DNA of 64,000 bases from Ectocarpus siliculosus (taxonomy: Eukaryota > Sar > Phaeophyceae > Ectocarpales > Ectocarpaceae). The stretch is from contig FN649739.1 in NCBI GenBank assembly GCA_000310025.1, positions 593,510 through 657,509 of the forward strand. The letters are read 5' to 3'. Positions 36,401 to 45,194 of the stretch are shown piece by piece (the first letter of the stretch is position 1; every line of letters begins with the position of its first letter). Made by a program: the position numbers and the translations under genes. The notes beneath the pieces were generated by a model. It was not told the origin of the DNA. It was given only the letters and a program-made list of their open reading frames with translations, and did not search any database.

Positions 36401-38684
36401 TATGACTGTGTGCTGTGTCTTGGTTGTTGTGACGGCGGTGATGTTTGCTGCAAAAGCGAGGAGAGAGGAGAGCGAGAGAGGGAGATAGAGAGAGCAGTCA
36501 GTCTGTTCGTCTCGGAACAAAAATATATTCCCAACATAACATATATGAGACACACAAGACAGCTACCAAACTGTCTTGTTGAGCCTGTTACCCGCAGGGA
36601 GGGGAGATGTCCCTATATGCTGTCTATGATAGAGATGGATTCGTTCTGTTATACTAAGAAAAAAAAGAGCAGTGGCCAAAATCGGGTACACCCGGTCAGA
36701 ACACGGCCATAATCGGGTACCCCTACAAGACGCTGCTGGGAGCGACCGCATGCCACCATCTGATTGGCCGGCGCCCGCCCCTACCCGGCCTTGGCCGTCT
36801 TTCCACCGGGTGCACCCGATCTTGGCTACTCACCCCCTGGAGGGGTACCCGGTTTTTCTTTCCCCTACCCGAAAATGGCTGGGCTATTCGACCAAAACCC
36901 ATGAACACAACAAGTACACGTCAGCAACGCCCTGCCCTCGAAAATTCTGACGTTCTGACCGCCCGCCGGGCGGAGGCATACCCTCCGCCGGCGGTGGAAG
37001 TCTCTCTTGGGGGAAACGGCTGGCGGTCTGTCTGTGCAAATGATCGAGAAGAAGAGCTGGATGAATCCCTCCCTCACGAGATGCGACACACACGGGACTC
37101 ATTTAAAAATTAGATATTATATATTCTCTCCCTCCCGCTACTTGCTCATTGGTGACAAACGAGGGCCGGTGGTGTGCGTCCGACCAGTGATTGTGTGCAT
37201 GGGTTTTGGTTGAACAGCCCAGCCATTTTCGGGTAGGGGAAAGAAAAACCGGGTACCCCTCCGGGGGGTGAGTAGCCAAGATCGGGTGCACCCGGTGGAA
37301 AGACGGCCAAGGCCGGGTAGGGGCGGGCGCCGGCCAATCAGATGGTGGCATGCGGTCGCTCCCAGCAGCACCTTGTAGGGGTACCCGATTACGGCCGTGT
37401 TCTGACCGGGTGTACCCGATTTTGGCCACTGCTCGAAAAAATATATATATAATACAATATATATATATAAAATACTTGGAAACCGTAGACATACAGGTAC
37501 TTTCTGACGCTATGAATTCATTGCTAATTAATCTGTCTCAGACTCTTTTCTATGATAGAGATGGATTCGTTGTGTCATATTAAGAAAAATAAAATATTAT
37601 ATACTTGGAGCTCTGGAGCCCCAAACATATTTTTGCCCACGATTCATGCATTTTTGCCCAAAAGTCCCCTCCGATACAAGTATAAAACTCGATTCATCCA
37701 CTTTTTTTCGGGCTCTTCCACTGGTTTCATGCATTTTTTCGAGTTAACTACTCTAGACTAGTACGTGCGCCTTTTAGTTTGGAAATAGTCCATTTTGCCA
37801 AGAAAGAAAACCAAAAAGACACTTCGACCCAAACGTATTGCTGTAGCTGTGCTGCAGACCTGTAGACACGAACACGCTAGCTTACCCTGAGAGTCTGCCG
37901 AAAATCGGAATTATGACGGCTCCGAAACGACTTCGACGCAACGAGCCGACGAGCCGGTGCATCCTAAGCAACAACCCGACGAGTACGTGAACGTTCGGAC
38001 TGTACACTGTAGCATCCTCGTTGCGGCCTTGATGTATGCAATACATCGAATGCCTATACAGACAGGGCGGTGGATACTCAGGGGTGGGTTTCATGCACTC
38101 TCACTTCGAACGCACGGCATGATTATCTCGGGGGAGAGAACCCACCGAGCCTTCCTCACGAAGAGGAAAGCCGAAAACCGCTGAAACTCTGACACGCGTC
38201 ATCCGTATAGATTGTCTGCAACCTGATGTGTGTGTAAATTCTCTACAGCATTTACCCTGACTTTTTGGTTTCTTCGCGAGACCGGCGCTTGCAGCCACCA
38301 ACCGACGACAGGTAGGTGTCCAAGAATACGAGCGTGGGCTATGACAAGCACGCTGTGCGTTCTGTGACACGCGCGTTTTGTGACACAATAGTCTACGTGA
38401 CGGGACGAACCGATGATTTGGTCCGTGTTCCAACAGCGGCACACCGAGCAGGTCCCCAGTCCAAACATCAGCGGCGCTTATTATACATGCGACACGGAGA
38501 CTCACTCACTCGCATACATGAACACACACCTCACTCACGCACCCACCTTTGTCGACGGGTCCACCTCGAACAGGGTGGGGTAGAAAATTGCAGCCGCCTC
38601 GATTTGGATAGGCTTGAGAAGAGCATGGGTCCTTCGCACCTCTGCCTTGTACGATTCCTCTCGGGCGGCGCGGGTCGTGAACAT
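30431..38684 (-). CDS. globin, three exons, 180 residues
   Basis: Exons on the minus strand: 38684-38547 (46 codons), 32216-32091 (42) and 30709-30431 (92 plus stop), all phase 0. Exon 1 gives helices A-B (THALLKPIQIEAAAIFYPTL, then FEVDPSTK). Exon 2 gives the C/E/F region (PLFKDVDMEKQGAKLMKVIG). Exon 3 opens with HVTYGV and continues through helices G-H (YPSVVSALLITLEKGLG, DAWAWVMNSIAAV). The proximal haem ligand is His89. The distal E7 position is Gln57, 32 residues earlier, the same spacing as neuroglobin His64/His96. Gln at E7 is common in flavohaemoglobin-type and protist globins. The chain ends with a 20-residue Ala/Val run (AAAAVAVAVAVAVGVLVLW) that could be a tail anchor. Likely role: binding of O2 or NO. 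The introns are 6.3 kb and 1.4 kb; the first is full of mobile elements. No signal peptide is seen. Confidence 0.85.
31740..31986. mobile_element. end of a Tc1/mariner- or pogo-like DNA element
   Basis: Read on the minus strand from 31986, the sequence starts CAGTCATCCCTCGGTTGAAG next to a TA dinucleotide (31987-31988). It repeats GTCCTTAA-type motifs (for example near 31802, 31865, 31932 and 31950). A CAG terminus beside TA is typical of pogo/Tc1 elements. The other end was not found, so this is a fragment or a single recognisable terminus. It lies in the second globin intron. Confidence 0.4.
32950..33838. mobile_element. long inverted-repeat element (fold-back/MITE-like)
   Basis: The segment at about 32950-33240 reappears inverted at about 33548-33838. 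Shared blocks in mirror order include CATGGCC-GAAGACC, AGAGAGGTG, GGCAACGGAGAACT, GCGAACAGT, TGTCTCAAA with TCCGGGGGTA, TTGGGCGTT, ACCAAACCATGAACT and GAGAGGGGACAGCAG. By eye the arms are about 75-80% identical, so it is old. The loop (about 33241-33547) holds a further diverged copy of one block (GAAATTAGA-CG). No transposase frame is visible. It lies in the first globin intron, 50 bp left of the pogo-like element. Confidence 0.7.
33889..35308 (-). mobile_element. pogo-like DNA transposon remnant
   Basis: The ends are inverted: the left starts CAGTCGTGGACCCGGGTTAG, and the right, read backwards, starts CAGCAGTAGTCGTGGGCCCG. TA flanks both sides (33887-33888 and 35309-35310). AACCGCTAAA/TTTAGCGGTT motifs recur several times in both subterminal regions. 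The minus strand at about 34750-34650 encodes RTRLNFDQKVEVLKILDQ followed by AHSEIARMKRSKL, a CENP-B/Psq-type helix-turn-helix as in pogo/Tigger transposases. A second minus frame (34619-34377) is acidic and may be a C-terminal tail. No DDE catalytic core is seen between them, so it is probably internally deleted and non-autonomous. It sits in the first globin intron. Confidence 0.7.
36667..37434. mobile_element. young fold-back element with 244-bp arms
   Basis: 36667-36910 and 37191-37434 are inverted copies of equal length with only about 6-8 mismatches (about 97% identity) around a 280-bp unique centre. The arms are rich in short GGGTACCC/GGGTGCACCC palindromes. The element is bracketed by direct repeats (36623-36662 and 37549-37588, sharing TCTATGATAGAGATGGATTC). 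AT-rich DNA follows on the right. There is no coding capacity, so it depends on a transposase elsewhere. It lies in the first globin intron. Confidence 0.85.
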
Positions 38685-39525
38685 CGTTGAGTCGGTTGTC
38701 AGTTGCTATGATGTGGGATATCAAAAAAGGCTCCTTGAAGGAAGCGTTTTTTGTCTGACCGTGCGCGAGGGAGTGTGTGGGACGCTGGGGGGGTGTGCAG
38801 AATTAGATTTGCACGCGATATCTCTGTACAAGAAGAGCGAGAGAGAAAGGTTCAGCACAACTGAATCGGGGGGATGTAGACCACGAGAAAAAAAGGTTCC
38901 CCGTTCCTTGTGACCAGGAAGAGCCAGCTGCCCAGAGTACCGTAAGCATTTTTTAAATTTATTTATTTATGTAATATTTTTGCTTCATTTCTTCAAATCA
39001 GCGCTCACAGCACTAGTGCCGTTTGCTCCAATCCGTGGTCACACAGAAGAGCCCCTCTCTACCCTCCCTTCCTGCGGTACTTTGCCTTCGATTTTTAATG
39101 CGAGAAGAGTTCAGCACTCTCTTCCCTCTGTGTACACACGAACTAGCGCTATCCACTAGGTCAGAAGCGGAAAAGCGAGAGAAAAACTCACGTTCCAAGA
39201 AAAGCTCGCTTGTGCTGGGATTCGAACCCCTTACCTGACCTCTAGAAGGTTTCGAGGATTCTCAAAACAGGAAATGAAGAAAGAGGCACGATTTAAGAAT
39301 TCTCCAGACGTAAAGATCCAGAACAAAGGAGGAGGAAGAACACACTCTCACTTCCTTTTGTCAAACCTGTGCAAGACAGGAAAACAGAGGAAAGGAGAGT
39401 CTCCTTTTTGAGACGCTCATCATCCGTCCGCGCCCTCCGCTCTCCTCGAGCGGCGACCGCGACCGTCCGTCCCTCTGGGATTAGTTCCTTTCCCCTGTTT
39501 GTGTTTCTCTTCTTCCCGGTTCATC
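38685..39525. promoter_or_regulatory. divergent upstream region of globin and the 39.5-kb gene
   Basis: These 841 bp separate the start codon of the globin (minus) from that of the long plus-strand gene. More than a quarter is an inverted SINE fragment (38985-39262). A short TTATTTATTTAT stretch lies at about 38959-38970. No core promoter motif can be named with confidence. The region must hold both promoters if the start codons are right and no upstream non-coding exons exist. Confidence 0.4.
38985..39262 (-). mobile_element. tRNA-derived SINE, inverted copy
   Basis: Read on the minus strand it matches the body of the SINE at 24867-25121 (by eye about 85-90%). The match includes the B box GGTTCGAATCCCAGC, the inner A-box-like CCTAGTGGATAGCGC, the GTGTACACAGAGGGAAGAGA block and GTGAGCGCTGATTTGAAG. 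The 5' head with the first A box is absent, so it is truncated at that end. Confidence 0.85.
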
Positions 39526-42500
39526 ATGGCAACGGTGCCGAGTTTCCAGCTAGATGCCCTCCACGCGCCAGGACCCGAGGCAGTCATCGAGCAGTTATAC
39601 GACCTCTGCGCGCCGAAGAGTGGCAACGGCGGTGAGCGGGTCATGGACCTGACCCGCCTGGGCGTGCTACCGCACGGACGGCAGCTGGAAACAGCCTCCC
39701 TAGACGACCTGTGCCGGATCTTCGGCGCTTTGGTCGACGCCGGCTCAGCCAGCGACAAGCCTGGCATGATGGCGGTCGGCCTTCCCGCGCGTGGGAATGC
39801 CGACTCCGTGGCCGTGGGCGACGCCCGCATGAAGGCGGCCCTAGCCCANNNNNNNNNNNNNNNNNNNNNNNNNNNNNNNNNNNNNNNNNNNNNNNNNNNN
39901 NNNNNNNNNNNNNNNNNNNNNNNNNNNNNNNNNNNNNNNNNNNNNNNNGTACGCCCCCCCCCCCACCTCACATGCATCCAGGCGCAAGAGATTCGAACTG
40001 GCGCGCTGCTCTGCAGACTAGTGTTACATTTATTTTCGTTGACGTTTCCTCCCCCCCCCCTCCTTATTGTTGGCCGCCACCGCCGCCGCCGCCATGCAAA
40101 CCACTGGCAGGTTCTGCTAACCTCCGCCCAGGTGGTCCTTTTCGCGACAGCTGCGGTGGGTTCTGTGACTGGAGTTTCGGCAGCTGTGGCTGGGCTGCAT
40201 GTGACGGCCCGCGTGGCCCTGCATGGTGCACAGCTAGTGTCCGTAGGGCTTCCGTTTCTTTTGCGAAACGCGGAGAACGTCAAGGAGGCCGCCCAGGAGC
40301 CCGCCAGCACCTCCATGGTCAAGGTATCTAGCTTTACACGGTCTTAACGCCATAGTTGTACATGTTGTCAAGTCAGAAAACGGGAGGTGCTGCCACTGAG
40401 GAGGGGTCGCGGGCAAAGCGAGGAAACGCCTTGTTGAAACGACGTTTTGATAGAGGCCCTGATGCTCCCAAGAGGTGTAGGAGATTTCGGAGATTTGCCG
40501 AACTAGTCGTGAGGTCTGTCCATGTGACGAAAGTGGTCTCAGGTGTTTCGTGCGCCTCATTCCTGCCCGGACTTGATCAATACATCGGCATTTCGTTTTC
40601 TTCGCTCCACCACCTTCAATTTCAACTGATACATCATCCAATTGCAGTCATAACTGACGATACATGAGCTTAAACATCGAAAACCGGTCCGTAAATATCC
40701 GCTTGCCACACGGTTTGCGCCCCACGGAGCACTGTGGATTGATTTATTGTTTTCTTTCGAATTGCATTTATTAGTATTTTCTACCGCCCGAGGGAAGAGA
40801 GAGATACCAAACTGGCAGAGAGCACATTTCCCGCAGACACGTTTCTGCGGCCTTTCTATCTTGCCTCTGCCTCTCTCCCAATAAAGACTGTCTCTCTCCA
40901 CTTCCTGTCAGCTCCAGAGGCTGGCACACCACTAGAAGCCTTCTATGTGACCACCTCGCTAGTTGTCTCTGCGATACTCTCTCTCAAGCACGCTAAGACT
41001 CTGTGGACACAAGGCTTGAACCGAATGGTAACACATGCGACTCCTCCTCTCGACCGAGGGGGCCCCGCAGTACGCAATGCGTTCCGGGTACCCCAATATA
41101 AACAGTATGGCAATTCGAGTTGTTTGAATAAACCTCGGTTTGTTTTGTCTACGCCTTTGTCTACGCCTTAAACAAACCTGCCCTTGTGGAAAGAGGTGGA
41201 AGGGAGCCTTTTCGGCGTGGGAGAGCATGAATAGTTTCCAGCAACTCCATGCCTTGAGAACCAACGACCTGTCCTTATCTCGCAACACTTGGGTTCACGA
41301 CTGGTGTTTTGGAAGTCACGGATCGGAGCCTTTGGGTATAAGCGGGAATGAATTTCCGAAGCGAAGCGATGTTTCGAGAACCAACACCCTCTCCATTCCT
41401 CTCCAACCTTGGCTCCATGGTTGTCGCTGCATGTGTTTGCAGCCCAACAGTACCGTATCAGGGAGAGATTCGCCTCGTGAAACGGCGAACGTGGGCCCTG
41501 CAGTGTTCACGGAGGGAGAGGAAGCGCCGCCTTTTGGTATGCATACCACACCCGAGGACCGGCCCTTACCACCCGACCACCCGGGAGGTAAAGAGCTGGT
41601 TCTCTACCAGCCTCTGCCGTTCGCGGTCGACTGCCAATGCACGGCCGGTGCTGACGGCGGCGAGTCCAGGGAGGGGGGGTTGCCCGATCCCAAGGGAGGT
41701 AAAGAGCTGATGCTCTACCAGCCGTTGCCGTTCGGGATGGTCGTCCAAGACACGGCGGGTGCTGACGGCGGCGAGTCCAGGGAGGGGGGGTCGCCCGATC
41801 CCAAGGGAGGTAAAGAGCTGATGCTCTACCAGCCGTTGCCGTTCGGGATGGTCGTCCAAGACACGGCGGGTGCTGACGGCGGCGAGTCCAGGGAGGGGGG
41901 GTCGCCCGATCCCAAGGGAGGTAAAGAGCAGATGCTCTACCAGCCGTTGCCGTTCGGGATGATCGTCCAAGACACGGAGGGTGCTGACGGCGGCCAGTCC
42001 CGGGATGCGGGGTCGGCACGTGCGGTCGTGTCCGATGCCATTGGAACATCGGCTTGGGTGCCAGAAGGCCCACCCTCGCACATAGCGGGCGTGGATTCGG
42101 AGGACGGTGCTGGAGACGAGCTTCATCCCCTTCCCGAGCCTCTTCATGCGGAGTCGGTGACGCTCGAAACTGTGCTCGACTCCGCGCAATCGGACGACAA
42201 CGGCCTATTATCAGCACGAGAGGTGTCTCCTGCTCTGGTTCGCTGGGGCGACAGGCGAATCACACAGAAGCATCTGGCCGTGGTTGGCGTGGTGCCCGCT
42301 ATTTCTGCCGGAGCAGTAGTCCTGTTCTTATGTCAGTGGCGCTCACGGCGGACGCGTCTTCGGCAACAGGCGCTGGTGAGTCCCCAGGGGGTACTGAAGG
42401 GGTCCTACCGCGTAGTTTTCCGTTGCCCATTCTCCACCAATCAAATAGCTTGTGCACGCAAGGTGGTGACCGAACCGGATCGTTGCGTACCTCACACCGA

Positions 42501-44462
42501 TATGTCGTTCCGCGAGTGCTTTCGGCTTGCCAGGTATCCTTCCGAACTAATAAGTTTCCCTTTGCTAGCACACAACCTTACCAATTGTTTGCGTTTTTTG
42601 TACCTTGCATGTTCACTTGTTCTTTATCCCGTGTTTGCTTCGCCTGCACCCCTTCTCTTCACAGGGCCTTGCCCGGCAGGGCGCGCTTCGACGGGTGATC
42701 CTCCGGGACGCTGTGCGATTGCGCCAGCGGGAGGTCTCCTCCTTCTGGCGTTTGCGGCTGGCGACGGCGACAGGAGTTGTGACCGGCCTCCGCGCCCAAG
42801 GCGAGCGAGCGGCGGCGGAGCACGAGGCAACCCGCGCCACCGACCGCGAAGACGCCCAAGAGCAACAAGAAGCGGCGGTGGCGGAGGTGACGGCAGTGGA
42901 GACAGCGAGACGTGAGTTGGCCGAGACAGCCCTCGACGAGAAGTGTGAAGCGGCAGCCGCCGACCGGGTGGAGCAGCAAGCTCGCATAGAGAAGTTGGAA
43001 GCCCAAATACACTCGACGGAGGAGTCTCGGCGCGTTGCTAAGGAGCTGCAGCGGCAGCAGCTTAAGAAAATCGAGGTTCGTGCGTGGGTTGGGGTGGTAT
43101 TCAGAGTGTTTGTTTGGCGGGGAGCTTGTTGTTGTTGTTGTGGGGAGTGCAAGAACTGCTGTACAGTGCTGGGGCAGACCGAGTCGCACCGAGTGGCAGC
43201 ATCTTACGCTTCTGGTGCAGCTGTCGTGTTGTTTCATTACTATTCTAGAAAGAAGAACGAATACTATTTGTCCTTCTTCAGGGCGAAACACAAATCGACT
43301 GGGGTTTTAAGGGCGAGGTGTGACTATGCCTTTTGGGGCCGCATGGTTTCCAATATTTCGCCTGTTTATTTTCTGTTTTTTTTACCTTGCTTGGTCACTT
43401 GTTAAATAACCCATGCTTGCTTGACCTGCACTACTTGTCTTCACTGGACTTTGCTCGGCAGGACGCTGCTGGTGCGATGACAAATACCGGTATTACAGAA
43501 ATTTGTTCACCTTGATTTCGTCACCGTCTCTTCTAGTCATGGCATTCAAAAGCGGATTATTAGGGAACACAACCCTCACGAGCACGAATTCGGTGGTTGA
43601 AAGCAGAACACTGCGCTTGCAATTGTGAATTCCGTTTGTACTTTACTTACTTAATATATAATATCAAACACCATTCATTGCTACGAAATGCGGATAATCT
43701 CCATCTCGCCAGTGTTGGAGTCGCGAACCCGCTAGATATAATTTTAGGCAACATCACCGAGAGCATCGCGGCGACCAGCACACGCCACGAGGAAAAGGGC
43801 GAGTGAGGAGTAGGTCAAGGTATTTATTTAGTGCCGTCATCATGTCATCAGGTATTTATTGAGTGCGGTCATCATATCGTCTCCCCGTGGTCTCGCCGCT
43901 TGTGCGACGCCCCAGCAAGGTCCCATGTGTGCTCGCGGCACCAAAATGGTGCGATTCAGAATTTCGTGCACCAAGTAAAAAACAACCGCACCCATCCAGC
44001 CGCAAAATGCACATTCATGACTTTGCGCTTTCGAACGAAACGTCAACCTCGGTGGCGCAAACCGTGGTCGTCTTACAGAAGGAGATCGCGGATAAGACCC
44101 GGGAGGCCAACCAGCGCCAACATCGGCAGCGGCAGCAGGTCCAACACCTCGCGAAGGAGGTAAAGGGCAAGCACAAGGAGGTGGGTCACGAACGCGGTAC
44201 AATATGACCTGAACAAGTTCGTTTGTCGTCGCTGGTGTGTCTGGTCACGTTGCCAGTGACTTCGTTTCATGTCTCCTGTCGTCACGTGTACCGATCATGC
44301 TGGACCGAGCTTGTCTCTGATATCTGCCCGCCTCGTTAACAGGTAGCGGCGACGGCACGGGCGCTAACGGAGGCGAGGCGTGACGGGGCGTATCTCCAAA
44401 TGGAAAGGGATGGCCTGGGGTGAGCAAAGCATGTAGGCGGAGAGGGAGGTACCGAGGAGCGC

Positions 44463-44510
<48 letters not shown>

Positions 44511-45163
44511 CATTGTTGTTGCCATGGCCTCTGTTGCCCCTGGCGCTGATGCGATTGCACCCTTCTATCGTTCCCCTGCCGGTGTCTTGTGTACTAGCGT
44601 CGCCCTCGCCGCGAAAGAGGGCGCCCTCTCCGCGACACAGGACCGCGCCCGGGTCGAGCGGGAGGAGGCGGTGGCCAATGCCCGGCGGCTCGAGGGCCAG
44701 GTGAAGAAGCTGGAAACGGCACTGGAGACCTCGCACCTGGCAGTCACGACGGCAGAGGCGGCCACCGCCGGGGCGAGGGCAGAGGCGGAGGAGCTGCAGG
44801 GGAAGCTGGACGCACAGCAGGTGTGACTGTGTGTGTGTTCTTTTGTGTGCATCGACCGCGCTAACAGTCTGACCAACGAAATATTCCAAAACACGTACAC
44901 TTTCCAACCAAAGGGTAAGGATTCTACCGACTGGGGGGATGCAGGAGTTGGACTTCCTTGTCCTCCTTCTCGTTCTCCCATGCTAACACCGTCTCCCTAT
45001 GCATACACCTCACACACCTTTCCTCCCCCTGCCCCCTTGGTTGCCATGATCTCGGGACACGCTTGTGTACTTGACGGACGCGACGAAATATACTTGTTTA
45101 CCCCGGGACTCGATGGGATACTGTCTGTTTTCTCCAGGTGCCACGCGAGAGGACACCCGAGGA

Positions 45164-45194
<31 letters not shown>

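Noticed and set aside
41572-42015. CRISPR-like array
   Set aside because: The repeats are contiguous, in frame and coding, with no spacers. No CRISPR array or cas gene is present.
41507-42217. 236- and 207-codon minus-strand frames with repeats
   Set aside because: They are antisense shadows of the 111-bp tandem repeats, which lack stops in several frames.
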